From assembly GCF_000425705.1 (NCBI RefSeq), contig NZ_AUDY01000008.1, positions 62,001-126,000 on the forward strand: a stretch of DNA of 64,000 bases, in the 5' to 3' direction. Made by a program: the position numbers and the translations under genes. The notes beneath the pieces were generated by a model, which ran no database searches, was not told the DNA's origin, and saw only the letters and a list, made by a program, of their open reading frames with translations. How positions within the stretch are numbered: position 1 is the first letter of the stretch; each line of letters opens with the position of its first letter. This stretch comes from Halobacillus kuroshimensis DSM 18393. Lineage in GTDB: Bacteria > Bacillota > Bacilli > Bacillales > Halobacillaceae. Shown here piece after piece: positions 6,793 through 15,775 of the stretch.

Positions 6793-9700
6793 GTGAATAA
6801 AACGAATACAATACCACGTCCGAAGGAATATGGGCCGCTTGGAAACCTGCCATTGCTGAATAAAGACAAACCCATCCAGTCGTTCATGAGTATGGCGGAG
6901 GAGTACGGGTCCATTTTTCAGTTTCAATTCCCCGGAAGAGTGAGCACTTTTATCTCCAGTGCGTCTTTAGCGGGTGAAATCCTCGACGAAAACCGGTTCG
7001 ACAAACATGTGGGTCCTGCGCTGCAAAAGGTGAGGGCTTTTGGCGGGGATGGATTGTTTACGAGTGGAACGGGAGAGCCCAACTGGAAAAAAGCGCATAA
7101 CATCCTGCTTCCGAGCTTCAGTCAGCAGGCCATGAAAGGTTATCACGATAAAATGGTCGACATCGCCGGTCAACTGGTACAGAAGTGGTCACGGCTCAAT
7201 GCAGGTGAATCTGTTCAGGTTCCTGATGATATGACGAGGCTGACTCTTGATACGATCGGCCTGTGCGGCTTCAACTTCCGCTTCAACAGCTTCTATAGAG
7301 AGGATATGCATCCGTTCGTTGAGAAAATGGTCCGTGCTCTCGATGAATCGATGAGTCAGTCCCAGCGTCTTGGCATTCAGGATAAGCTGATGGTCCGGTC
7401 TAAACGCCAGTATAAAGAAGATATTGATTATATGTTTGAGCTTGTGGACGGTTTAATTGCTGAGCGGAAAGAGGCAGGTGACCAGGGAGAAGATGATCTT
7501 CTATCCCATATGCTCAAAGGGGTGGATCCTGAAACAGGTGAAGGTCTTTCAGATGAAAACATCCGTTTTCAGATCATTACGTTCCTCATCGCCGGACACG
7601 AAACGACGAGCGGCCTTTTGTCGTTTGCTCTTTATTTCTTAATGAAGCATCCGGATAAGCGGAAAAAAGCACAGGCGGAAGTAGATGAAGTCCTGGGCGG
7701 TGACACCCCATCCTTTAAACAAGTGAAGCAGTTGAAATATGTAAGGATGGTGTTGAATGAAGCTCTTCGTCTCTGGCCCACCGCGCCCGCATTTTCTGTC
7801 TACGCCAAGGAAGATACGACGCTTGGCGGTCAATATGAAGTGGAAAAAGGGGATGCCTTCACTCTGTTGATCCCTGAACTGCACAGAGATAAAGCAGCAT
7901 GGGGAGAGGATGTGGAAGTCTTTCGACCGGAGCGTTTTGAAGATCCTTCATCCGTACCGTCCAACGCTTTCAAACCGTTCGGGAACGGCCAGAGAGCCTG
8001 TATTGGACAACAGTTTGCCCTTCATGAAGCCGTACTTGTTCTCGGCATGGTCCTTCAGCACTTTGATTTAGTGGATGACGAGGACTATGAGCTGGATGTG
8101 AAAGAAACGCTGACTTTGAAGCCTGAGGGGTTAACGATGAAAGTGAAGACGAGAAAGGAAGTATCGGTCTTCCAAAAACCGGCGGAAGAACCGGCAGCGT
8201 CCAGCATAGAAGAACCAGCGATTGCATCGGATGCTCACGGAACGCCTTTGTATGTACTGTATGGATCCAACCTTGGGACAGCAGAAGGAACGGCAAGGGA
8301 AATAGCGGAAAAAGGGTCATCTCTTGGGTTCAAAACCGTTACAGCTCCATTGGATGACTACGTGGGTGCCGTTCCGGAGGACGGGGCAGTATTGTTTGTC
8401 TCCGCTTCTTATAACGGCCACCCGCCTGATAATGCCCGTCAGTTCATGGAATGGATTCCAACACTTGAATCAGGGGAGTTGTCCGGTGTCACGTATGCGG
8501 TCTTCGGCTGTGGGGATCGAAACTGGGCGGCTACGTATCAGCGGATCCCTCAACGGATCGATGAAGAAATGAAAGCCAAAGGTGCAGGACGACTTCTTTC
8601 CCGCGGCGAAGGAGATGCCAGTGAAGATTTTGATGGTGATTTGGAAGCCTGGCAGGAAAACCTCTGGAATGAACTCACTTCCTTCTATGAATTGGAAGTG
8701 AAAGAAACGTCCGATCAGTCCAGTTCTATTGCTATGGACTATGTGAGCGGGACGAGTTATACGCCGATTGGTCAGTCTTACGGGGCATTTACGGCGGAAG
8801 TATTGGAGAACCGTGAGCTTCATCAGGCTGGGGCACGGAGTACAAGACACGTGGAACTTCTGCTGCCAGAAGGTACTGTGTATCAAGAAGGTGACCACAT
8901 CGGTGTTGTCCCAGAGAACCATGAAGTCCTCGTGGACAGAGTGGTGGACCGTTTTTCACTGAAAAAAGAAGCCTTTGTCGTTTTGAAGGAAGGGGCAGGA
9001 AAAGCGAAGCATCTGCCATCAGGGCAGCCTGTCCAGCTGGGGGAACTGTTATCCTCCTATGTTGAACTTCAGGAACCGGCTACGCGGGCGCAGCTTCGTG
9101 CCCTTGCCGTCAGTAATCCCTGTCCTCCCCATAAGCAGGAGCTGGAACGCCTGACAGAAGGCGAAGTTTACAAAAAGGAGATTCTTGCTAAACGACGGAC
9201 GATGCTCGAATTGCTGGAGGAATATGATTCCTGTCTGATGGAATTTGAGCAGTTCCTTGCACTGCTTCCACCGCTGCGTGTCCGTTACTATTCCATTTCA
9301 AGTTCGCCGGCTGCAGGAAAAGAGCGGGTGAGTATCACCGTCAGCGTCGTGAAGGGGAAAGCCTGGAGTGGTCAAGGAGAATACAAAGGCATTGCATCCA
9401 ATTACCTGGCGCACCTCGACGCAGGAGATAAAATCGCCTGCTTTATCCGGACGCCGGAGACGGACTTCCAGCCGCCGAAGGATCCACAGACACCGGTCAT
9501 TATGGTTGGACCAGGGACGGGGATTGCTCCATTCCGAGGATTCATCCAGCAGCGGACCCATCTTCGAAATGAAGGAGAAGACCTGGGAGAAGCTTATGTC
9601 TATTTCGGATGCCGTCATCCTCAGCAGGATTTCCTGTATGAAGAAGAGTTGAGGGAAGCAGAGGCAGAAGGGTTGATCACGTTGAACACCGCGTTTTCAA

Positions 9701-9954
9701 GGTGTGAAAATCAACCGAAAACGTATGTCCAGCACATCATGGATCAAGACAAAGACATTCTGGTCCCACTGTTGGAGCAGGGCGCCCATCTTTACATCTG
9801 CGGAGATGGAAGCCGGATGGCTCCTGAGGTTCTGGAAACGTTGAAGAGCAGTTATCAGGCAGTCAGAGGGGCAGATGATGAAGCAGCTGCAGCCTGGCTC
9901 GATCAATTGGAGAAAGAGGGCAGACTGGCTAAAGACGTATGGTCGGGAACTTGA
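6793..9954 (+). CDS. cyp102A: CYP102A self-sufficient cytochrome P450/NADPH-P450 reductase (P450 BM3 type)
   Basis: A 1053-residue natural fusion that hydroxylates fatty acids at subterminal positions using NADPH and oxygen. The heme domain (about 1-460) has the I-helix AGHETTSG (about 266-273), EALRLWP and the heme-ligand loop [10 protein letters not shown] with C403. The FMN domain starts near 485 ([12 protein letters not shown]). The FAD/NADPH reductase part has RYYSISSSP and [12 protein letters not shown]. Length and order match B. megaterium P450 BM3. The GTG start follows AGAGGTGA. It is expected to be repressed by the preceding TetR protein through the operator in the gap. No frameshift or missing ligand is seen. 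Confidence 0.97.
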   Translation: MNKTNTIPRPKEYGPLGNLPLLNKDKPIQSFMSMAEEYGSIFQFQFPGRVSTFISSASLAGEILDENRFDKHVGPALQKVRAFGGDGLFTSGTGEPNWKKAHNILLPSFSQQAMKGYHDKMVDIAGQLVQKWSRLNAGESVQVPDDMTRLTLDTIGLCGFNFRFNSFYREDMHPFVEKMVRALDESMSQSQRLGIQDKLMVRSKRQYKEDIDYMFELVDGLIAERKEAGDQGEDDLLSHMLKGVDPETGEGLSDENIRFQIITFLIAGHETTSGLLSFALYFLMKHPDKRKKAQAEVDEVLGGDTPSFKQVKQLKYVRMVLNEALRLWPTAPAFSVYAKEDTTLGGQYEVEKGDAFTLLIPELHRDKAAWGEDVEVFRPERFEDPSSVPSNAFKPFGNGQRACIGQQFALHEAVLVLGMVLQHFDLVDDEDYELDVKETLTLKPEGLTMKVKTRKEVSVFQKPAEEPAASSIEEPAIASDAHGTPLYVLYGSNLGTAEGTAREIAEKGSSLGFKTVTAPLDDYVGAVPEDGAVLFVSASYNGHPPDNARQFMEWIPTLESGELSGVTYAVFGCGDRNWAATYQRIPQRIDEEMKAKGAGRLLSRGEGDASEDFDGDLEAWQENLWNELTSFYELEVKETSDQSSSIAMDYVSGTSYTPIGQSYGAFTAEVLENRELHQAGARSTRHVELLLPEGTVYQEGDHIGVVPENHEVLVDRVVDRFSLKKEAFVVLKEGAGKAKHLPSGQPVQLGELLSSYVELQEPATRAQLRALAVSNPCPPHKQELERLTEGEVYKKEILAKRRTMLELLEEYDSCLMEFEQFLALLPPLRVRYYSISSSPAAGKERVSITVSVVKGKAWSGQGEYKGIASNYLAHLDAGDKIACFIRTPETDFQPPKDPQTPVIMVGPGTGIAPFRGFIQQRTHLRNEGEDLGEAYVYFGCRHPQQDFLYEEELREAEAEGLITLNTAFSRCENQPKTYVQHIMDQDKDILVPLLEQGAHLYICGDGSRMAPEVLETLKSSYQAVRGADDEAAAAWLDQLEKEGRLAKDVWSGT

Positions 9955-9957
9955 AAA

Positions 9958-9994
9958 TAAAAAAAGGATGAGGCTGGAAAGCCTCATCCTTTTT
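9958..9994. terminator. Bidirectional terminator between the P450 and the RlmN-type gene
   Basis: AAAAAGGATGAGGC (9961-9974) pairs with GCCTCATCCTTTTT (9981-9994); A and T runs allow use from both sides. Confidence 0.9.
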
Positions 9995-11078
9995 AGTTTG
10001 TCTGCATCTGTTTCTTTTTACGTGCTTTTTCTTTTTCAATCTGCTTACTGCGGAGCTGACCGCAGGCGGCATCGATATCTGTTCCGTGTTCCGTACGAAC
10101 CCCGCATTTAATCCCGCGGTCCATCAATGTCTGATAGAACGTCAGAATAGCTTCCTTCTCACTTCGCTCGTAAGGGTGGTCGGCGACCGGGTTGTAAGGG
10201 ATCAAGTTGACATAGGACAAGTGACGCTTATCCTTCAGCAGAGCTGCAAGTTCTTCGGCTTCTTTTTTATGATCGTTCACATCACGAAGCAGAATATATT
10301 CGAACGTAATTCTACGGTTGGTTTTCTCCAGATAGTAGTCAATGGCCGGCATCAGCTTTTCAAGCGGATAGGCCCGGTTGATTTTCATAATCTGAGTCCG
10401 CAGCTCATTGTTCGGTGCATGAATGGATAAGGCAAGGTTGACTTGTATGCCTTCATCCGCAAACTCGTACATTTTTGGTGCGATTCCACTGGTGGATACC
10501 GTGATATGCCGGGCACCGATGGAAAGACCTTTTTTATCATTCACGACGTTCAGGAAATCCATCAGGTTGTCATAGTTATCAAACGGTTCTCCGATTCCCA
10601 TGACTACGATGTGGCTGACGCGCTCATCCTTGCCCTGCTTATCCAGATGATGCTGGACCTGCATGATCTGCTCCACGATCTCTCCGCTTGTCAGGTCACG
10701 GCTTTTACGAAGAATACCGCTGGCACAGAACGAACAGCCGATGTTACAGCCGACTTGTGTCGTTACACAGACGGATAGGCCGTAGTTGAACCGCATCAAT
10801 ACGGTTTCAATAACGTTTCCATCATCCAGTTTGAATAGGAATTTGATCGTACCGTCCTGAGACTCCTGTTTAATTTCCTCGGTCAATGTTTCTATCGTAA
10901 AATGCTCAGCCAGAAGGTCGATACAGGACTGATTGACGTTTTTCATCTGCGAGAATTCTGTTACACGCTTTTGGTACAGCCAGTCCCACACCTGCTTGGA
11001 ACGGAACTTCTTTTCCCCATGCTCCTCAAGCCAGCTGGTCAGCTGTTCAAACGTCAATCCGTAAATGGATTGTTTCAT
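9993..11078 (-). CDS. rlmN: RlmN-type radical SAM 23S rRNA methyltransferase
   Basis: A 361-residue radical-SAM enzyme expected to methylate C2 of A2503 in 23S rRNA (and possibly tRNA A37). The [4Fe-4S] motif CxxxCxxC is in [14 protein letters not shown]; the family motifs [22 protein letters not shown] and the C-terminal [13 protein letters not shown] with its catalytic cysteine are all present. GEPFDN and the overall sequence favour RlmN over the resistance enzyme Cfr. The gene stands alone, outside the rsmB-rlmN-prpC operon known in B. subtilis, so it could be a second RlmN homologue. ATG start preceded by AAAGAGGAG on the minus strand. Confidence 0.88.
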   Translation of the reverse strand: MKQSIYGLTFEQLTSWLEEHGEKKFRSKQVWDWLYQKRVTEFSQMKNVNQSCIDLLAEHFTIETLTEEIKQESQDGTIKFLFKLDDGNVIETVLMRFNYGLSVCVTTQVGCNIGCSFCASGILRKSRDLTSGEIVEQIMQVQHHLDKQGKDERVSHIVVMGIGEPFDNYDNLMDFLNVVNDKKGLSIGARHITVSTSGIAPKMYEFADEGIQVNLALSIHAPNNELRTQIMKINRAYPLEKLMPAIDYYLEKTNRRITFEYILLRDVNDHKKEAEELAALLKDKRHLSYVNLIPYNPVADHPYERSEKEAILTFYQTLMDRGIKCGVRTEHGTDIDAACGQLRSKQIEKEKARKKKQMQTN

Positions 11079-11294
11079 ATATACGCTCCTCTTTAAAAAA
11101 AATCACTATTTCTATCATAAGCGATTTTAACAGGAAGGACAACATCCAAGCCAATGTTATAATTTTGCAAAAATCCCGGCTTCTTCAGGTGTACACGCCA
11201 CAGCTTTTCTGCGGACGTTCATGAGCATCGGTTTATTTTCTTCCGATAGCCGAACGTTTGGAATGCAGGATGGGAAGAAAAGGACCGCTCTTGT

Positions 11295-11618
11295 TTATTC
11301 ATCTACGTCGATCAGGAGGGTGCGGTTTTTAAATCCGCCTCTTTCCCTGCTGCGGTGCTGACGGATATGTTCGACCTCTTCGATGGTCGCTCCATGTGAA
11401 TAGGTTAATTCATGAATGACCTCCATCATGTCCGCGAGTTTCGTGAGGGATTTACGGTTTTCTTTTGCGTGGGCATAGTCATCGACGACTTCGAGAAGCT
11501 TCTCTTTCAATGTTTCATTGTATTCTTGACCGGCCAGCTGCCTCGTTCGGATCGTTTTTCCTGAATCCTTCATTTCCTCCGGGGTATGATCGCGGACGAG
11601 TCTGTTTTTCTGTTCCAC
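11295..11618 (-). CDS. MazG/PRA-PH-like protein, possibly catalytically degenerate
   Basis: A 107-residue protein from a GTG at 11618, with AAAGGAG 10 bases upstream; the longer open frame extends past the ribosome binding site. It follows the small all-alpha NTP pyrophosphohydrolase family that begins NKLVRDKIPE and ends RGGF-R-FL (here NRLVRDHTPEEM and RGGFKNRTLLIDV). The metal-binding pattern is altered: the usual EExxEE is LLEVVDDY and the ExxD motif reads KLAD, so a lysine replaces an acidic ligand. It may have lost activity or changed substrate. It stands alone between rlmN and osmC. Confidence 0.6.
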   Translation of the reverse strand: MEQKNRLVRDHTPEEMKDSGKTIRTRQLAGQEYNETLKEKLLEVVDDYAHAKENRKSLTKLADMMEVIHELTYSHGATIEEVEHIRQHRSRERGGFKNRTLLIDVDE

Positions 11619-11880
11619 GTATTCCACTCTCCTTTCACCTATACCTGTCCATACCTTTTTTTCTGGACAGAGAAACAATCCTCGCTTCTTTTGATTACGA
11701 CAGTATGAGGTTGGAGGGGCAGGTTTTCTTCTATAAAAAAAGCATCGTGAGCGTGTGCCGCCCCTTTTTAGAAAAGCTGTGGTAAAGTAGGAGATGATTC
11801 TGAGGGAACCCCGTACTGTATAAGGGGAATCAGAAAGTGCATGATAAAACAAACCCTTCCTATCAAAGGAGATGAAGCTG

Positions 11881-12306
11881 ATGGAATTTAAAGTTCAATG
11901 GAATGGAGATATGGCGTTCTCAGGAGATACTCCTTCCGGCCACACGGTCGATATGGATGCTGGAGAGGACTCCGGCGGGAAGAACGGCGGTGCCAGACCG
12001 ACCGAATTATTAATGAACGCAGTCGCTGGCTGCACGGGTATTGATATCATTTCCATCTTAAAGAAAATGCGTCTTCCAATTGAAGATTTCCATATGGATG
12101 TCAGTGGTGACAGAGCCGATGAACACCCGCGTAAATTTACGAGCATGCACATCCATTATGATTTGAAAGGCGACCTTCCAGAGGAAAAAGTCGTCCGCGC
12201 GATTCAATTGTCCAAAGACAAATACTGTTCAGTTTCCCACTCCATTAGTGCGGAATTGACGGCAAGCTATTCAATTAACGGCGTCAAGGGTACGAAAGAA
12301 TTATAA
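11881..12306 (+). CDS. OsmC-family peroxiredoxin-like protein
   Basis: A 141-residue OsmC/YhfA-type protein. The two family cysteines are present in AVAGCTGIDI and DKYCSVSHS; in OsmC/Ohr proteins such cysteines reduce organic hydroperoxides, but the YhfA subgroup has no firm function. The ATG at 11881 is chosen because AAAGGAG lies 9 bases upstream, while the in-frame ATG at 11872 abuts the ribosome binding site. Monocistronic, with a terminator immediately after. Confidence 0.85.
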   Translation: MEFKVQWNGDMAFSGDTPSGHTVDMDAGEDSGGKNGGARPTELLMNAVAGCTGIDIISILKKMRLPIEDFHMDVSGDRADEHPRKFTSMHIHYDLKGDLPEEKVVRAIQLSKDKYCSVSHSISAELTASYSINGVKGTKEL

Positions 12307-12311
12307 AATAG

Positions 12312-12346
12312 AAAAACCTCTCAGGACAGCTGCCTGAGAGGTTTTT
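12312..12346. terminator. Bidirectional terminator between osmC-type and tetR-type genes
   Basis: ACCTCTCAGG (12316-12325) pairs with CCTGAGAGGT (12333-12342), flanked by A and T runs. Confidence 0.9.
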
Positions 12347-12940
12347 CTATGAGGACGCCCTCAGTAGACGAAGGACGGACTGATGACAGTGGGATTTATA
12401 ACTGGCGTGCTTGGCATCATCCTGACTCATCAGCCATTGGATAAGGGTTCCGTCAATCATACTGCGGATACTGATGGCGGACTGTTCGACATCCTCGACG
12501 TGAAAGACGCCTTCTTTCAGTCCCTGCGTGATGATTTCTCGTCCGATGGACCAGCAGTTTTCATAAAATTGCTGGTTGATCTGCCTGTAGCGTTCCTGGT
12601 GCTTCATTTGAGACAGATAATCGAGGTAGACGCTGTAAAACGTTTTATTTTCTTCAGGACTGACAAACACCTGATCTATATAAGCTTCGAGTTTTCCCAA
12701 GGCTGTTTCCTTTAATTCAATAGAAGCGGCCTCTTTTTCATAGATGCGTGTGGTAATCCACTCCAACAAGTGGGAAAAGACATCCACTTTATTTTTAAAG
12801 TAATAATTGGTGACGCCTTTACTCACTTCCGCATAATCCGCGATATCCTGAAGCGTAACAGAATCATAGCCTTTGGCAGCCACTGCTTCAAAAGCGGCCT
12901 TCAAAATCTGTTGTCGTCGCTGCTCTGCTTTCTTAGCCAT
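12347..12940 (-). CDS. TetR/AcrR-family transcriptional regulator
   Basis: A 197-residue regulator with an N-terminal TetR HTH (RRQQILKAAFEAVAAKGYDSVTLQDIADYAEVSKGVTNYYFKNK) and a C-terminal region resembling the BetI-like effector domain. The ATG at 12940 has AGGAGGT 6 bases upstream. It is transcribed away from the YhfP-type reductase at 13093, and the gap of about 150 bases contains a TGAC-N2-GTCA element over the reductase -35, so it probably represses that gene. The ligand is unknown. Confidence 0.85.
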   Translation of the reverse strand: MAKKAEQRRQQILKAAFEAVAAKGYDSVTLQDIADYAEVSKGVTNYYFKNKVDVFSHLLEWITTRIYEKEAASIELKETALGKLEAYIDQVFVSPEENKTFYSVYLDYLSQMKHQERYRQINQQFYENCWSIGREIITQGLKEGVFHVEDVEQSAISIRSMIDGTLIQWLMSQDDAKHASYKSHCHQSVLRLLRASS

Positions 12941-13022
12941 AAGCTTACCTCCTATACTAACCATCTATTATACAAGAAGAAGAGATGACATGAAAATATT
13001 TTTTCTGACCGGATAGAATAAT

Positions 13023-13052
13023 TTGACCAGTCAGTATAAAATGCCTTACGAT
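13023..13052 (+). promoter_or_regulatory. Promoter of the reductase with possible TetR operator
   Basis: TTGACC (13023-13028) and TACGAT (13047-13052) with an 18-base spacer. The -35 overlaps TGACCAGTCA (13024-13033), an imperfect palindrome suited to a TetR dimer. Confidence 0.4.
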
Positions 13053-13092
13053 AGAGTTGGATCTTATGAAAAGGTGAAAGGAGATGTTACAC

Positions 13093-14091
13093 ATGAGCGA
13101 AGCATTTAAGGCTTTTGTAGTGAATAAAACAGAAGATGATTTTACAGCGGACATTCAGTCTCTGACATTGAATGACCTGCCTGAAGGGGACGTCACCATT
13201 CAGGTGCATTACTCAAGCGTCAACTATAAGGACGGGCTGGCAAGTACTCCGAACGGGAAGATCGTCCAGTCTTATCCGTTTGTTCCCGGAATCGACCTGG
13301 CCGGGACGGTCGTATCATCTGCTGACTCCCGCTATGAGGAAGGTCAGAAAGTCATCGTAACCAGCTATGAACTTGGAGTGTCTCATTACGGTGGATACAG
13401 TGAATATGCGCGTGTTCCTGGAGACTGGATTATACCACTTCCGGAAAACCTGAGTCTGCAGGAAGCGATGATTTTCGGAACGGCTGGTTTTACAGCAGCT
13501 TTGTCCGTTCACAAGCTTGAAGAAGCAGGTGTCAAGCCTGACGACGGTTCTATCCTTGTATCTGGAGCGACCGGCGGTGTCGGAAGTATGGCTGTCGCTA
13601 TGCTGAAAAAGCGCGGTTATCATGTGACAGCAAGCACAGGAAAAGCATCCGAGCATGATTATTTGAAGCATCTCGGTGCAGAGGATATTATTCCACGGGA
13701 AGAGCTTTCCCCGGAAAAAGTACGGGCATTGAGCAAACAGCGCTGGGCCGGGGCCGTCGATCCTGTCGGCGGTAAGACGCTTGCGACCATCTTAAGTGAA
13801 ACAAAATACGGTGGTGCCGTTGCGGTGAGTGGTTTGACAGCGGGTACAAGCGTTCCGACGACCGTATTCCCGTTCATCCTGCGCAGTGTCAATCTTCTGG
13901 GTATCGATTCCGTCTACTGCCCGATCGAAACACGGAAAACCATCTGGAACCGGATCGCTGATGATCTGAAGCCGGAGGACCTTGATGAAATGAAGAATGA
14001 AATCACATTTGATCAGCTTCCTCAAACCCTTTCAGATATTCTGGAAGGAAAAACACGCGGACGTACGATTGTGAAGGTAACAGAAGAATAA
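13093..14091 (+). CDS. yhfP: YhdH/YhfP-family acrylyl-CoA reductase-like oxidoreductase
   Basis: A 332-residue medium-chain reductase of the YhdH/YhfP (acrylyl-CoA reductase) family, recognised by SSVNYKDGLA, PFVPGIDLAGTV and the NADPH loop VSGATGGVGSMAVAML. Family members reduce acrylyl-CoA or related enoyl substrates and lack the catalytic zinc. The ATG at 13093 is preferred because AAAGGAG is 9 bases before it; the ATG at 13084 directly touches that site. Likely controlled by the divergent TetR gene. Substrate not determined. Confidence 0.82.
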   Translation: MSEAFKAFVVNKTEDDFTADIQSLTLNDLPEGDVTIQVHYSSVNYKDGLASTPNGKIVQSYPFVPGIDLAGTVVSSADSRYEEGQKVIVTSYELGVSHYGGYSEYARVPGDWIIPLPENLSLQEAMIFGTAGFTAALSVHKLEEAGVKPDDGSILVSGATGGVGSMAVAMLKKRGYHVTASTGKASEHDYLKHLGAEDIIPREELSPEKVRALSKQRWAGAVDPVGGKTLATILSETKYGGAVAVSGLTAGTSVPTTVFPFILRSVNLLGIDSVYCPIETRKTIWNRIADDLKPEDLDEMKNEITFDQLPQTLSDILEGKTRGRTIVKVTEE

Positions 14092-14100
14092 ATGAAGGAG

Positions 14101-14128
14101 AGCCCGGTTTATGAACCGGGCTTTTTTA
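14101..14128 (+). terminator. Terminator after the yhfP-like gene
   Basis: AGCCCGGTT (14101-14109) pairs with AACCGGGCT (14114-14122), then a T run. Confidence 0.9.
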
Positions 14129-14468
14129 TCTGAAGGAAATGAAAGTATATAGTTCACTTCTTATTAAAAACTACGGGTCCGGGCGTAAAAGTGGCGGGTT
14201 TTGTAAGAAACGATGATAGTGGAATGGATGACAGGCGAACCTCAGTAGGATCTGCATACATGTATTGAGCGTCATTTCAGAAAAGGTGGAACCTTTGAAT
14301 CATAGGGGGAGAGCTGTGCGGCTTATGTAAACTTTCAGTTTGGAGAGACAACCCGGCATTCCTGGATTTGTCACGGGCCGGGACGGGTACAGGATTACAA
14401 GTAAACAGCTTACGGAGTGTGCATATCATCAGGATGACTAAGGGCAGACGAAAGGGAGAGAAGCTGTC
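14129..14468. other. Non-coding interval, nothing recognised
   Basis: About 340 bases without a convincing gene, RNA family or long inverted repeat. A purine-rich AAAGGGAGAG at 14451-14460 is the ribosome binding site of the next open frame. Confidence 0.5.
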
Positions 14469-14811
14469 ATGTCTGAACCCGGGTGGGGCGTTGACTATCG
14501 GGAAGCTGTAAAGAACGATCCGTATGAAAGGAGGAGGTCGTCTGCTTTTTCTTTTACTTTGTATTTATGCAGCGGTCATATGGATCAGTTTCGAAAAAAC
14601 AGTGAGAAAAGGGGAAAAGCGCAGGTGGATAGGGGCAGGGGTTGCTCTTCTATCCCTGCTTGTATTTCCTCTTGCTCCACTGTTTGCTGAAGCGCGTGCG
14701 TCGGAACATGGGCTCTCGACGGTGTTTATCGTATTCCTCGTCCATCTTGTTCCTGCTGTAGGGGGCACGGCACTCCTGACTGCCGGTTTTTTTACGTCCA
14801 ACGAAAGATGA
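14469..14811 (+). pseudogene. Small membrane protein gene, apparently frameshifted near 14530-14545
   Basis: The start ATG at 14469 has a good ribosome binding site (AAAGGGAGAG, 8-base gap) and encodes MSEPGWGVDYREAVKNDPYERRR, but then loses coding character in that frame, which stops at 14690. A second frame, open from 14524 to 14811, carries a convincing membrane protein (LLFLLLCIYAAVIWISF, GVALLSLLVFPLAPLF, VFIVFLVHLVPAVGGTALL; about 95 residues) yet has no ribosome binding site before its ATG. Joining the two at the AGGAGGAGGT run gives one protein. It may be a real frameshift, a programmed shift, a sequence error, or two coupled genes using the internal GGAGGAGGT. Function unknown. Confidence 0.5.
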
Positions 14812-14821
14812 GGGGAAATAT

Positions 14822-15277
14822 ATGCCTGAAATTATTCATCACCAATTTATTAAAACTCCGGTGCAGCAGGTTTTTGATGCGGCGCGAAGTGTGGAACTCC
14901 ATACAAAAAGCATGACGCAGACAAAAGAAAAAGCGGTCGGTGGTGTAACCGAAGGCTTGCTGGAGGAAGGAGACACCGTGACATGGGAAGGTGTTCATTT
15001 CGGTGTGCGGCAGCGCTTGACGGCACGAATTGTTTCCATGCAGGCGCCCCATCGGTTCGTGGATGTGATGGATAAAGGAGTTTTCCATTCCTTTACTCAT
15101 ACCCATGATTTCATTGAAAAAGCTGAGGGGACGCTGATGGTGGATACGTTTGTTTATCAATCGCCCCTTGGCATCTTGGGACGGCTCGCTGACCGGCTGT
15201 TTTTGGAGAAGTATATGACAAGGATGCTGAAAAATCGGGCAGTGGTTTTAAAAAATGAGCTTGAAAAAGACGGATGA
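14822..15277 (+). CDS. SRPBCC-family ligand-binding protein
   Basis: A 151-residue SRPBCC (START-like) protein of the kind often labelled cell division inhibitor or CoxG-like. Typical elements are the N-terminal beta strand EIIHHQFIKTPVQQVFDAA, the middle RIVSMQAPHRFVDVMDKGVFHSFTHTHDF and the C-terminal helix RMLKNRAVVLKNELE. Such proteins bind hydrophobic ligands; no enzyme residues can be named. It follows the small membrane protein gene by 10 bases with GAGGGGAA as ribosome binding site and probably shares its transcript. A terminator follows. Confidence 0.7.
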   Translation: MPEIIHHQFIKTPVQQVFDAARSVELHTKSMTQTKEKAVGGVTEGLLEEGDTVTWEGVHFGVRQRLTARIVSMQAPHRFVDVMDKGVFHSFTHTHDFIEKAEGTLMVDTFVYQSPLGILGRLADRLFLEKYMTRMLKNRAVVLKNELEKDG

Positions 15278-15298
15278 CATGAGGTCATCCGTCTTTTT
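15269..15298 (+). terminator. Terminator of the SRPBCC gene (first copy)
   Basis: GACGGATGA (15269-15277) pairs with TCATCCGTC (15285-15293), then five Ts. The same arms recur at 15711-15735. Confidence 0.85.
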
Positions 15299-15775
15299 CA
15301 GGCTGTAGAGAAAGAGAATATATGGTATCTGCTGCGCTTACCGAATGAAAGATTTACGGCCACGTTCCGCTTATCGGCGGGTGCTTGCCGCGGGCACGAC
15401 CTCAGCTAACTTGAGCAGGAAAACCACCTCCCCAAGTGGATCTTCGGCTCGTGCAGTTCCCGCAGGCGTCACCACCGAACACTCCTCGTGACCTAACCAA
15501 ATGAAGTTTGAAAAATAGTTCCCAGGGTGTCTGGGTGGAAGGGAGTCTCTTTTTGGTTCCGGAACAAGCGCAGTTCTTTATTCTCCTCGGGTAACGGTCG
15601 GCCGAAGCCGCGTAGAGTTTTCCTAAGAAGGCTTGGATTTTCGTCCGCAGAAAGTGAAGGTGCGGACTCCTGCAGATACTGGAAAAACAAAAGGGCTCTC
15701 TACCAGCTGAGACGGATGATACCATGTCATCCGTCTTTATTTTGAACAAAACCCCGGGTTGACAGCGGATTGTTG
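15299..15775. repeat. Non-coding block with repeat-like sequence between duplicated terminator hairpins
   Basis: No supported gene. The part at about 15385-15465 (GCTTGCCGCGGGCACGA ... GGCTCGTGC-AGT-TCCCGCAGGC) resembles the palindromic GC-rich intergenic repeats dispersed in many Bacillaceae genomes. Further hairpins are CCCAG/CTGGG near 15515 and GTCCGCA (15643-15649)/TGCGGAC (15661-15667). A second terminator-like hairpin with arms identical to that at 15269 lies at 15711-15735. The block is therefore bounded by near-identical hairpins, as after an insertion or duplication. Membership in a repeat family is from memory and needs a genome comparison. Confidence 0.5.
15711..15742 (+). terminator. 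Second copy of the terminator hairpin
   Basis: GACGGATGA (15711-15719) and TCATCCGTC (15727-15735) around a 7-base loop, then TTTATTTT; arms and loop length equal those of the hairpin at 15269. Confidence 0.65.

Noticed and set aside
15690-15725. tRNA-like D-arm on the minus strand (CTCAGCTGGTAGAGAGCC)
   Set aside because: No acceptor stem, anticodon arm or GTTCGA T-loop can be found around it.
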